Shown here piece by piece: positions 1-6,563 of a stretch of 6,603 bases of DNA; position 1 is the first letter of the stretch, and each line of letters opens with the position of its first letter. The stretch is from Desulfobacterales bacterium. GTDB lineage: Bacteria; Desulfobacterota; Desulfobacteria; Desulfobacterales; Desulfosalsimonadaceae. The translations under genes were made by a program, and so were the position numbers. The notes beneath the pieces are model-generated. The model had not been told where the DNA came from. It searched no databases and saw only the letters and a program-made list of their open reading frames with translations. The stretch spans positions 1 through 6,603 of the forward strand of contig JAGYOT010000108.1 in NCBI GenBank assembly GCA_018399455.1. Reading direction: 5' to 3'.

Positions 1-660
1 GGCGAGAAAACCTGCCGTATGGCTGATGAAGCGGAGGGCACCGTTACGTTCATGAAGGCGGACTTGACCAATGACCGGGATATTGAAAAGGTGGCTGCAG
101 AAGCAGGCCGGCTCGGCACGGTCAAGTACCTGATCAATATTGCCGGCACGCAGCATATTGATGCGGTAGAAGATTTTCCCATGGATACGTATGATATGAT
201 GCAGCGCCTGATGCTGCGCGCCCCTTTCTATCTCTCCAAGCTGGTTATTCCCCTGATGAAAAAATCCGATGACGGGGTTGGTGTCATCGGGAACATGGCC
301 TCGGTACACGGCCATATTACAACCCGGAATAAGCCGGTATACAATATCACCAAATTCGGCCTGCGGGGCCTCAGCCAGTCCATCTCCGCAGAGGGTGAGG
401 GCAGGATTCGGTCTTTTACCGTCAGTACAGGCTATGTAAAAACACCGCTGGCGCTCAATCAAATCCCCGCTCAGGCAAAGCAAAGAGGGCTTTCCCAAGA
501 TGACGTGGTGACGCAGGTGATGATGGGCAATTCCAGGGTCAAGGAAATGATGACACCGGCAGAAGTCGCAAATCTCTTTATCTTTGGAATCTCAAGGCAC
601 GGGAAGTACCTGGTCGGGGGCGACATGCTGTTTGACGGCGGCATGGTGCTCACCTACTGA
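1..660 (+). CDS. SDR-family oxidoreductase, 3-hydroxybutyrate dehydrogenase-like (5' end outside window)
   Basis: This is the C-terminal part of a classical-type short-chain dehydrogenase/reductase, an NAD(P)-dependent enzyme interconverting a hydroxyl and a carbonyl. The frame is open from base 1, and the glycine-rich TGxxxGxG cofactor motif is absent, so roughly 40 N-terminal residues lie upstream. The ATG at base 19 is probably internal. Numbering from that ATG, I see the aspartate after beta-3 (KADLTND, 13-19), an INIAG motif (39-43), the catalytic Ser95 (MASVHG), Tyr108 and Lys112 (YNITK), and a C-terminal FDGGM. The stretch AGTQHIDAVEDFP and the downstream KTPLALNQI resemble D-3-hydroxybutyrate dehydrogenases, so that is the best functional guess. 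Three consensus positions deviate: NNAG is NIAG, the helix-4 Asn of the catalytic tetrad appears to be Met65, and the usual PG after beta-6 is TG (STGYV). The family call is secure. The substrate is uncertain, and the variants may mean altered or weak activity. It lies 204 bases before the TRAP genes on the same strand, so cotranscription is possible but unproven. Confidence 0.85.
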   Translation, partial: GEKTCRMADEAEGTVTFMKADLTNDRDIEKVAAEAGRLGTVKYLINIAGTQHIDAVEDFPMDTYDMMQRLMLRAPFYLSKLVIPLMKKSDDGVGVIGNMASVHGHITTRNKPVYNITKFGLRGLSQSISAEGEGRIRSFTVSTGYVKTPLALNQIPAQAKQRGLSQDDVVTQVMMGNSRVKEMMTPAEVANLFIFGISRHGKYLVGGDMLFDGGMVLTY

Positions 661-672
661 CCGCCTTGGGCA

Positions 673-709
673 CCGGCCACCGCCGCCGGGCATCGGCCGT
701 ATTGTTTTT
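673..709 (+). terminator. weak candidate terminator after the SDR gene
   Basis: Downstream of the SDR stop there is a GC-rich stretch that can pair as CCGGC (673-677) with GCCGG (685-689), or as CGGCC (674-678) with GGCCG (695-699). It is followed at 704-709 by a short T-rich run (GTTTTTC). The stems are only 5 bp, and the T-run does not directly abut the first stem, so this is at best a leaky rho-independent terminator and may be chance in GC-rich DNA. Confidence 0.2.
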
Positions 710-814
710 CGGGCGCACCCCGCCAAGGCTTTGCATCCCAGAGCTGCCGGCTTTGAGCGAGAGCCTGCCATGTGAGAATCCAACGGCGTGGCAGGGATTT
801 TTCAGGAACCGTTG

Positions 815-840
815 ATCATTCAGGGAAGCCCCTGATTCAC
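815..840. promoter_or_regulatory. imperfect palindrome in the dctP leader (operator or leader hairpin candidate)
   Basis: An 11-base arm (815-825) and its partner (830-840) match at 8 of 11 positions around a 4-base centre. The inner six pairs, TCAGGG/CCCTGA (820-825 with 830-835), are perfect. It ends 10 bases before the Shine-Dalgarno sequence of the solute-binding protein gene. It could be a TetR-type operator or a small hairpin in the mRNA leader. Nothing in the sequence decides between these. I found no convincing -35/-10 pair in the 204-base gap that contains it. Confidence 0.3.
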
Positions 841-849
841 CCCCAACCC

Positions 850-857
850 AAAGGAGG
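850..857 (+). promoter_or_regulatory. strong ribosome binding site deciding the dctP start
   Basis: AAAGGAGG, a near-perfect Shine-Dalgarno sequence, lies 7 bases before the ATG at 865. It selects this start over the in-frame GTG at 772. The latter would add 31 residues without membrane or domain character ahead of an otherwise textbook signal peptide. Confidence 0.85.
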
Positions 858-864
858 TTCAGCA

Positions 865-1980
865 ATGATTGAAAGCAAGAGAAAGACAGTTTTCATTTGT
901 TTTTTCACCTTATTTTTCGGGGCGTTGATTTTTTTCTCCCCCGCCAATGCAAAAACGCTCCGCTGGCGCATGGGGACGACGTGGACCCCGTCCATTGATC
1001 TGATTCAGGCGGACCGCCATTTCGTTGAAGTCGTCAACGAGCTTTCCGGCGGAGAATTTAAGATCAAGCTGTTTTCTGCCGGAGAACTTGTCCCGGCTTT
1101 TGAACTTTTTGATGCCGTAGCCAGCGGGACCCTCCAGGCCGGGGGGGATTGGCCCAATTACTGGAGCGGAAAATCCAGGGCGTTTGATGCTCTTGGCTCC
1201 TATCCGATGGGCTTGACGCCGGTTGATTACGCGGTCTGGATCTATCAATACGGCGGCCTGGAGCTCTATCAGAAAGCCTACGGCAAACATGGAATTTATT
1301 ACCTCCCTCACGGCGTTACCCCCATGGAATCAGGCGTCCGCTCCAATGAGCCGATAAAAAACTTAGAGGACTACAAGGGACTAAAAATCCGGATGTCGGG
1401 CAAGACCCAGGGACAGCTCCTGGAGAAACTGGGAGCGGCGCAAACCATGCTTTCAGGCGGGGAAATTTACCAGGCATTGGAAAAAGGGGTTATTGATGCT
1501 GCGGAATTTTCCAGCCCCAACAATGACTGGGGCATGGGGTTTAATGAGGTGACAGAGTACTGGGCAACCCCGGGTTGGCATCAGCCGGCGTCGGTACTGG
1601 GGGTAATGATCAACCAGAAGACCTGGAACAAGCTCTCGGAGCACCAGCAGAATCTCCTAAAGCAGGCCGCCATGGCCAATTTCCTCTGGTCCTATACCTA
1701 CTTTGAAAAAGGTGCGGTGGATGCCACGGCCAAGTTTATGGAGGCGGGGACCAAAGTCAGCCGCCTGAGCGACGCCGAGCTGACACAGATTCAGGAAATG
1801 GCCAACAAGCTGACCCTTGAAACGGCCAAAAACAACCCCCTCTTTGCCGAAATCATTTACTCCCAATACCAGTATCTGGAAAAAATCAGCGAATGGCGGG
1901 GCCTGTCGCAGCCTTTCACCTTTGGCAGAAACGTGGTGCTGCCGGATATGGAAAAGCTGAAAAAGGCGGCATCCAAATAA
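865..1980 (+). CDS. dctP: TRAP transporter solute-binding protein, DctP/TakP-like
   Basis: This 371-residue periplasmic protein captures a carboxylate and delivers it to the DctQM membrane complex. The N-terminus is a classical Sec signal: basic residues (KRK, 5-7), a hydrophobic core (9-24), and a predicted cut after Ala29 (ANA). The mature protein begins KTLRWRMGTTW, and its length fits the family. Family landmarks are KGLKIRMSG (171-179), whose Arg176 corresponds to the conserved arginine that pairs with the substrate carboxylate, then LSGGEIYQALEKGVIDAAEF (196-215) and TPGWHQPAS (235-243). This pattern is closest, from memory, to the TakP-like 2-oxo-acid/lactate-type binding proteins rather than C4-dicarboxylate DctP or sialic-acid SiaP. 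In TakP the Glu of the GAIDA-E-W segment is followed by Trp at a metal/ligand site; here it is Glu214-Phe215. The ligand is therefore inferred to be a monocarboxylate such as a 2-oxo or hydroxy acid, but the exact compound cannot be read from sequence. It is the first gene of the dctPQM-synthetase cluster. The symbol is given at family level. Confidence 0.93.
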   Translation: MIESKRKTVFICFFTLFFGALIFFSPANAKTLRWRMGTTWTPSIDLIQADRHFVEVVNELSGGEFKIKLFSAGELVPAFELFDAVASGTLQAGGDWPNYWSGKSRAFDALGSYPMGLTPVDYAVWIYQYGGLELYQKAYGKHGIYYLPHGVTPMESGVRSNEPIKNLEDYKGLKIRMSGKTQGQLLEKLGAAQTMLSGGEIYQALEKGVIDAAEFSSPNNDWGMGFNEVTEYWATPGWHQPASVLGVMINQKTWNKLSEHQQNLLKQAAMANFLWSYTYFEKGAVDATAKFMEAGTKVSRLSDAELTQIQEMANKLTLETAKNNPLFAEIIYSQYQYLEKISEWRGLSQPFTFGRNVVLPDMEKLKKAASK

Positions 1981-2026
1981 GGAAAACCTGCCCGGACCGG
2001 GAGGACTTTTTGTCCTCTGGTTTTCC
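1981..2026 (+). promoter_or_regulatory. long inverted repeat immediately after dctP
   Basis: GGAAAACC (1981-1988), starting at the base after the dctP stop codon, pairs perfectly with GGTTTTCC (2019-2026). Nested inside, GAGGAC (2001-2006) pairs with GTCCTC (2012-2017) around a five-T loop. No T-tract directly follows, only CAAGTTTT, so it is not a textbook terminator. A structure here between the binding-protein gene and the membrane-subunit genes would fit mRNA 3'-end protection or partial termination, which raises binding-protein expression relative to the permease in many transporter operons. The pairing is seen directly; the role is inference. Confidence 0.5.
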
Positions 2027-2042
2027 CAAGTTTTAATGTGCA

Positions 2043-2075
2043 TTTCGTGGCTCCGTCACCGGCGGTGCCACGAAA
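2043..2075 (+). promoter_or_regulatory. second inverted repeat in the dctP-dctQ gap
   Basis: A perfect 9-bp stem, TTTCGTGGC (2043-2051) with GCCACGAAA (2067-2075), encloses 15 bases that can form a small inner pairing (CACCG/CGGTG, sharing one base with the outer arm). It lies 58 bases before the dctQ ATG and 16 bases after the previous inverted repeat. No T-run follows on either strand, so an intrinsic terminator is unlikely. An mRNA-stability or processing element, or a protein-binding site, is possible. Confidence 0.45.
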
Positions 2076-2133
2076 AAGCGGACTGAACCCATTTTTGCTG
2101 ACATCCGTGAAAGGTATTGCCGGAAAGGAAACC

Positions 2134-2646
2134 ATGAAAGACGGGAAAAAATTTCTTTCCTCCATTGATATGATCAATGAATGGATCGGACGGGTTTTAT
2201 GCTTCCTGGTCGTCCTGATCACCCTGCTGGTCGTATACGAAGTCATGATGCGACGGGTCTTCGGGGCTCCCACGATATGGACCTTTGAGACCACAAAGCA
2301 GTTGTATGCCGCCCATTTCATGCTTCTTACCCCATTTGCCCTGCTTCATAACGCGCATGTTTCCGTTACCATCTTTTACCAGCGCTTATCCGCAAGAATA
2401 CAGGCTTTGCTGGATATCATCAGCTACCTGGTCTTCTTCTTTCCCTTCGCTGCGATTGTTCTCTGGAAAGGGTTTTACTTTGCTGAAAAGTCCTGGGCCA
2501 TGCAGGAGACGAGCTGGAGTGTTTTCTCCCCTCCCCTGTATTATGTAAAGACGGTCATCCCCGTTACTGCCGCACTCCTGATCTTACAGGGGTTGTCGGT
2601 TTTTGTGAAACGGATCATCGTACTCATTAAAGGGGGAGCGGCATGA
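2134..2646 (+). CDS. dctQ: TRAP transporter small membrane subunit, DctQ family
   Basis: This 170-residue inner-membrane protein is the small subunit that partners DctM. Four hydrophobic segments are visible at about 18-38, 54-72, 89-112 and 137-157, the DctQ topology. The signature after helix 1 is present (YEVMMRRVFGAPTIWTFE, 35-52), as is the short HVSVTIFY motif (75-82) resembling the usual HVRVDxFY. Length is normal for the family. The ATG at 2134 is chosen because GGAAAGGA (2122-2129) precedes it and the encoded N-terminus is a typical short cytoplasmic segment. An upstream in-frame GTG at 2038 would run through the inverted repeat at 2043-2075 and has no ribosome binding site. The 3' end overlaps dctM by four bases (ATGA), indicating translational coupling. 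Confidence 0.93.
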   Translation: MKDGKKFLSSIDMINEWIGRVLCFLVVLITLLVVYEVMMRRVFGAPTIWTFETTKQLYAAHFMLLTPFALLHNAHVSVTIFYQRLSARIQALLDIISYLVFFFPFAAIVLWKGFYFAEKSWAMQETSWSVFSPPLYYVKTVIPVTAALLILQGLSVFVKRIIVLIKGGAA

Positions 2647-3965
2647 GCGAAACCTTGCTGATCATATTGATGTTTATCGGCCTGTTGATCGGTCTTTTCA
2701 TGGGCCATCCCCTGGCCTTTACCCTGGGCGGGCTGGCGGTAATTTTCGGCCTGCTCGGCTGGGGGCCGTCGGTGTTTTATATGTTCATGAACCGGATTTA
2801 CGGGACCATGGACAACTATGTGCTGATCGCGATTCCGCTTTTTATCTTTATGGCGCAACTGCTTGATCAATCCGGGATCGCCGAAGATCTGTTCGATTCG
2901 CTGCGCTACCTTTTCGGACGGCTCAGAGGCGGGGTTCTGCTGGCCGTGATCGTCGTATCAACCGTTTTTGCCGCCTGCACCGGCATTGTCGGCGCCTCCA
3001 TCGTCACCATGGGGCTTCTTTCGATGCCCATTCTTTTGAAATACGGCTACCAAAAAGAAATCAGCACCGGCGGTATAGCCGCCGGAGGGACGCTTGGCAT
3101 CCTGATTCCGCCGAGCATCATGCTCGTTGTTATGGCCCAGCAGGCGACGCTTTCGGTAGGCGAGCTGTTTGCTGCGGCTGTCTTTCCCGGAATTGTCCTG
3201 GCGTTTCTGTATCTGAGCTATATTGTCGTGGCCTGCTGGGCCAAGCCGGAATGGGGCCCTTCGGCAAGTGAAGAGGAGCTCGCTGCTGTATCCACCCGCA
3301 AAGTCCTCCTGCAGAGCGTCAAATCGCTGGTTCCGCCGGCGATTCTGGTTCTGGGAGTGCTGGGCTCCATTTTTCTGGGAGTGTCAACGCCAACCGAAGC
3401 AGCCGGGCTGGGGGCGTTTTTGACCTTTTTTATGGTGGTGGCCTATCGCAAGTTTACCTGGAACGGCTTCTATAAGGCCTGCCTGCAAACCGCCAAAACC
3501 AATGCCATGGTCATCTTTATTCTCTGCGGCGCGAGCTGTTTTACCGGTGTTTTCTTAGGCATCGGCGGCGGGGAGGTGGTTACGGAATTTATTCTCGGAT
3601 CCGGCTTTGGCAAGTGGACCATATTTGCTTTTATGATGGTGATCGTCTTTTTTCTTGGCATGTTTATCGACTGGCTGGGCATCGTTTTGATCTGCTTTCC
3701 GATTTTTTTGCCTATTGCGGATCAGCTCGAGTTCAACCGCGTCTGGTTTGTGGTCATTATTGCCGTTAACCTGCAGGCTTCCTTTTTAACGCCGCCGTTC
3801 GGCTACGCGCTCTTTTACCTCGCCGGCATCGCTCCGCCGGGGGTCGATCTGATGCATATCTATCGAGGCGTCGTTCCTTTTGTGCTTTTGATGCTAGTCG
3901 GCCTGGTTATATGCGTGCTTTTCCCGCAGCTGGTCCTGTGGCTGCCCTCCGTTCTGGTCCAATAA
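2643..3965 (+). CDS. dctM: TRAP transporter large permease subunit, DctM family
   Basis: This 440-residue polytopic inner-membrane protein forms the transport channel, driving substrate import with an ion gradient (usually Na+ in characterised TRAP systems). Hydrophobic segments run through nearly the whole chain, consistent with the roughly 12-helix DctM fold. Family motifs seen are IPLFIFMAQLLDQSGIA (64-80), GGTLGILIPPSIM (148-160), TPTEAAGLGAF (249-259), FIDWLGIVLICFPIFLP (341-357) and LTPPFGYALFY (382-392). Length matches free-standing DctM proteins, so it is not a QM fusion. It starts inside the dctQ stop codon, with AGGGGGAG (2631-2638) as a ribosome binding site. No truncation or frameshift is apparent. 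Confidence 0.96.
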   Translation: MSETLLIILMFIGLLIGLFMGHPLAFTLGGLAVIFGLLGWGPSVFYMFMNRIYGTMDNYVLIAIPLFIFMAQLLDQSGIAEDLFDSLRYLFGRLRGGVLLAVIVVSTVFAACTGIVGASIVTMGLLSMPILLKYGYQKEISTGGIAAGGTLGILIPPSIMLVVMAQQATLSVGELFAAAVFPGIVLAFLYLSYIVVACWAKPEWGPSASEEELAAVSTRKVLLQSVKSLVPPAILVLGVLGSIFLGVSTPTEAAGLGAFLTFFMVVAYRKFTWNGFYKACLQTAKTNAMVIFILCGASCFTGVFLGIGGGEVVTEFILGSGFGKWTIFAFMMVIVFFLGMFIDWLGIVLICFPIFLPIADQLEFNRVWFVVIIAVNLQASFLTPPFGYALFYLAGIAPPGVDLMHIYRGVVPFVLLMLVGLVICVLFPQLVLWLPSVLVQ

Positions 3966-3972
3966 GGTTTTT

Positions 3973-3978
3973 GGGAGG
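3973..3978 (+). promoter_or_regulatory. ribosome binding site deciding the acyl-CoA synthetase start
   Basis: GGGAGG lies 6 bases before the ATG at 3985. An in-frame TTG at 3979 immediately adjoins this motif and is too close to use it, so the ATG is the better start. Confidence 0.75.
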
Positions 3979-3984
3979 TTGAAC

Positions 3985-5622
3985 ATGAAAGACCGTTACA
4001 GAGAGATTTATGATAATTTTAACTGGGATATTCCCGGGCAGTTCAATATTGCCCATTATATATGCGACAGGCACGCCGGCACGGGAGATACGGCCCTGGT
4101 CTATGAGGATGAGCAGCACCGCGTCCATACTTATACTTTTACGGACTTAAAAAAAACCTCAAACAAGCTGGCCAATGTCTATGCCGGGCTTGGCGTCAAA
4201 AAGGGCACCCGTGTGGGTATTTTTCTCTCCCAACAGCCGGAGACGATTATTGCGCACCTGGCGGGATTTAAGACGGGTGCCATTAACATCCCGATGTTTA
4301 CGCTCTTCGGTCCTGAGGCCCTGCAGTTCCGGCTGGAAAACAGCGGAACCCGGGTGGTGCTTGTCGAGGCCGGCAACCTTGATAAAATTATGGAGATAAA
4401 AAACACGCTGCCGGACCTGGAATACGTGATCTGCATCGGCGAACCCGGCAGCCGGGAGGATAATCTCATTTCGTTTTCCGAGGCCCTTGAAAACGCTTCC
4501 GACGATTTTTCTCCGGTTTCAACCGCGGCGGAGGATCCTGCTCTTATCATTTACACGTCCGGGACGACCGGCCCCCCCAAAGGGGCGCTTCATGCCCATC
4601 GTGTCCTGTTGGGACACCTGCCCGGGATTAACGTTTCCCACAATTTTTTCCCTCAACCGGGAGATCTTTTCTGGACTCCGGCGGACTGGGCCTGGATCGG
4701 CGGACTGATTGATGTGCTGCTTCCGAGTTTATATCATAAGGTGCCCGTGCTGGCCTGCCGGTTTCGGAAATTCGATGCGGACGCAGCCGTCGACCTCATG
4801 CAACGCCACGGGGTACGAAATGCGTTTTTGCCGCCTACGGCACTGAAAATGATCCGGTCTGAGGCCAGTCCCGAAGCCTGCCGAAAGCTTAAGCTTCGAA
4901 CCGTGGCAAGCGGCGGAGAGTCCCTGGGAGAGGAAATCCTGGAGTGGGGGAAAAATACGCTGGGCCTGGACATTAATGAGTTTTACGGACAGACCGAGGC
5001 CAATATCCTTGCCTCCAACTGCGGCGCCATTATGCCCATCAAGCCGGGATCCATAGGCCGTGCGGTTCCCGGACACCAGCTGGCGATCATTGATGACAAG
5101 GGAAGTGTGCTCGGTCCGGGTGAAGAAGGAGAGGTTGCGGTCCGTAGCGGCGACCCGGTGATGTTTCTGGAATACTGGCGAAACGAGCAGGCAACCCGCT
5201 CCAAGTTTGTTAACGGGTGGATGAAAACCGGGGATACGGCGACCATGGATGAGGATGGCTATTTCTTTTTTCGGGGACGAAATGATGACGTCATAACGAG
5301 TTCGGGCTACCGCATCGGGCCATCCGAGGTTGAGGACTGCCTGCTCAGCCACCCGGCCGTTTCGATGTCAGCGGTGATCGGCAAGGAAGATGTCCGGAGG
5401 GGCCAGATTGTCAAAGCGTTTATCAAACTCAAGGACGGACAGAACGCTTCCGAGGAGTTGAAAACAGACATCAAGAAGTTTGTCAAAACCCGGCTTGCCG
5501 CTCACGAATACCCCAGAGAGGTTGAGTTTATCGATGAAATTCCGCTTACGGTAACCGGCAAAGTCAAAAGAAATGAACTGCGCGCTCTCGAAGTCAAGCG
5601 GAGCGGGAAAGATCCGTCTTGA
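3985..5622 (+). CDS. AMP-forming acyl-CoA synthetase, medium-chain/acetyl-CoA-synthetase-like
   Basis: This 545-residue cytoplasmic enzyme of the ANL adenylating superfamily would turn a carboxylic acid, ATP and CoA into acyl-CoA, AMP and PPi. All core motifs are intact: the phosphate-binding loop IYTSGTTGPPKG (189-200), FYGQTEAN (333-340), TGD with Asp417, the hinge region GRNDD followed by SSGYRIGPSEVE (431-450), and the C-terminal TVTGKVKR with Lys526, the lysine needed for adenylation. The FWTPADWAWIGG stretch (229-240) and overall layout resemble the medium-chain (MACS-like) and acetyl-CoA-synthetase branch rather than long-chain FadD or 4-coumarate ligases. Substrate length cannot be set from motifs alone; a short- or medium-chain, hydroxy- or oxo-acid is plausible. 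It begins 19 bases after the dctM stop, so it is almost certainly cotranscribed with the transporter, which suggests it activates the imported acid. Confidence 0.93.
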   Translation: MKDRYREIYDNFNWDIPGQFNIAHYICDRHAGTGDTALVYEDEQHRVHTYTFTDLKKTSNKLANVYAGLGVKKGTRVGIFLSQQPETIIAHLAGFKTGAINIPMFTLFGPEALQFRLENSGTRVVLVEAGNLDKIMEIKNTLPDLEYVICIGEPGSREDNLISFSEALENASDDFSPVSTAAEDPALIIYTSGTTGPPKGALHAHRVLLGHLPGINVSHNFFPQPGDLFWTPADWAWIGGLIDVLLPSLYHKVPVLACRFRKFDADAAVDLMQRHGVRNAFLPPTALKMIRSEASPEACRKLKLRTVASGGESLGEEILEWGKNTLGLDINEFYGQTEANILASNCGAIMPIKPGSIGRAVPGHQLAIIDDKGSVLGPGEEGEVAVRSGDPVMFLEYWRNEQATRSKFVNGWMKTGDTATMDEDGYFFFRGRNDDVITSSGYRIGPSEVEDCLLSHPAVSMSAVIGKEDVRRGQIVKAFIKLKDGQNASEELKTDIKKFVKTRLAAHEYPREVEFIDEIPLTVTGKVKRNELRALEVKRSGKDPS

Positions 5623-5782
5623 CGGCTGAAGAAGAAAGATTGTGGTAAAAGGGGTGCTTCGCAAATCGCAAATCCCGGTTCTGGTCGTTCCGCCCCGCCG
5701 GTAAAAAACGTAACGGATTCTCCCTCCGGCACCGTCGAACATGAAAACCCGGCTTGCGTTCTGAGCTCAGCAGAGCGCTTTA
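5623..5782. other. intergenic space between convergent genes
   Basis: This 160-base gap separates the converging ends of the synthetase and TetR genes. It holds a tandem 7-base repeat (TCGCAAA twice, 5659-5672) and a perfect 10-base palindrome, CTGAGCTCAG (5761-5770). I could not find a stem plus T-run that would serve as a terminator on either strand, and no small reading frame with a good ribosome binding site. Confidence 0.4.
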
Positions 5783-6523
5783 TCAGGCGTCCGGCTCCGG
5801 CCGAGCGGCATTATTCGGCTTGACAATGGATTCAATGACATAGATGACAAAATCGGCATAGTCATCCACCGATATACGACGCCTGCTGTATTTCCAGCGC
5901 TTGAGGTACCAGTCCTGCATCATGGCCTTGATAACGGTTGCCGTCAGTATCGGCTGTTCCAGGTTGAAAATTCTCTTTTCAAGCCCTTCGTCTAAAATCT
6001 CAACAAAAATCTGTTCAGAGGCCAGTTCGCCTTCAATGGTTTTTCTCTGCTGAGATTTGTCCAGGTTCTTGGCCTCCATAAAGGAGAAATAAAACCAGGG
6101 CTGCATGACTTCCGTCAAATACAGATGCGTCCGGATGCCGGTCCGCAGTTTCTGGTCCGCTGTTTTCACCCGAGAGATCTGCTGCCGTAAAATCCGCTGG
6201 GTCAGCCGCCGGCCCTGGTTCTGAATCATCTCCAGCAAGTCTTCTTTGCTGGTGAAGTAGGAGTAAAGCGCACCCATACTCAAACCGGAAGCTTGACTCA
6301 AATCCCGCAAGCTCATGGTATGAAAGCCTTTCTCATTGGACAGCTTCAGGGTGGTGTTGAAAATATTGGTCAGGTTCCGTATGGCTACAGCCTCTTTTTT
6401 TGTCTTGATGGAGGCCTGGTTTTCGTTAAAAATTTCCCGGCAGATATCTTCCATGGAAACCAGGGCCATTTCGCGGAACTCGTGAAACCGCATCGGCCCG
6501 TTTGATTCGGTAACAGTTTGCAT
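5783..6523 (-). CDS. TetR/AcrR-family transcriptional regulator with extended N-terminus
   Basis: This 246-residue cytoplasmic DNA-binding protein is presumably a ligand-responsive repressor. The TetR helix-turn-helix is clear: helix 1 region IRNLTNIFNTTLKLSNEKGF (48-67), then MSLRDLSQASGLSMGALYSYFTSKEDLL (70-97), including the characteristic GALYSYF recognition-helix ending and the K-E-D-L cap. About 47 residues precede the DNA-binding domain, more than the 10-15 usual in TetR proteins. The C-terminal half (about 105-235) is a helical ligand/dimer domain ending in a WYLKRWKYSRRRIS segment (205-218) that I cannot tie to a named ligand class. The start is uncertain: the ATG at 6523 has no strong Shine-Dalgarno sequence, and in-frame ATGs also occur at residues 11, 20 and 24, none with a better site. 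It converges on the transporter-synthetase cluster. TetR proteins beside acyl-CoA synthetases often respond to acyl-CoAs, so control of the neighbouring genes is a reasonable inference only. Confidence 0.9.
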   Translation of the reverse strand: MQTVTESNGPMRFHEFREMALVSMEDICREIFNENQASIKTKKEAVAIRNLTNIFNTTLKLSNEKGFHTMSLRDLSQASGLSMGALYSYFTSKEDLLEMIQNQGRRLTQRILRQQISRVKTADQKLRTGIRTHLYLTEVMQPWFYFSFMEAKNLDKSQQRKTIEGELASEQIFVEILDEGLEKRIFNLEQPILTATVIKAMMQDWYLKRWKYSRRRISVDDYADFVIYVIESIVKPNNAARPEPDA

Positions 6524-6563
6524 GATGTAAAGTTGAGTCTATGGCTGTTTGTGTATTGCCCGG

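Noticed and set aside
788..804. Sigma-54-like TGGCAG...TTTCA sequence upstream of dctP
   Set aside because: The GG element is present, but the required GC at the -12 position is TC, so it does not meet the consensus.
772..864. Upstream in-frame GTG start for the solute-binding protein
   Set aside because: It has no ribosome binding site and would place 31 polar residues before a complete signal peptide; the ATG at 865 has an excellent site.
2038..2133. Upstream in-frame GTG start for DctQ
   Set aside because: It would run through a 9-bp inverted repeat, lacks a ribosome binding site and adds residues absent from the family.
1657..2321. Overlapping minus-strand open frames across the end of dctP and the start of dctQ
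   Set aside because: Their composition is that of antisense shadows, with no ribosome binding sites or family resemblance, and they cross the dctP-dctQ gap.
4147..4158. A8 run in the acyl-CoA synthetase gene as a possible programmed frameshift site
   Set aside because: The zero frame is complete and encodes the full enzyme; neither shifted frame yields an extended meaningful product.
4567..4580. C7 run followed by AAAGGGG in the phosphate-loop codons as a sequencing error or broken gene
   Set aside because: The frame through TSGTTGPPKG is intact on both sides, so no error is indicated.
4729..5352. 207-codon open frame on the minus strand inside the acyl-CoA synthetase gene
   Set aside because: It lies fully antisense to a gene with all ANL motifs intact, has no recognisable domain, and such frames are common opposite GC-rich coding DNA.
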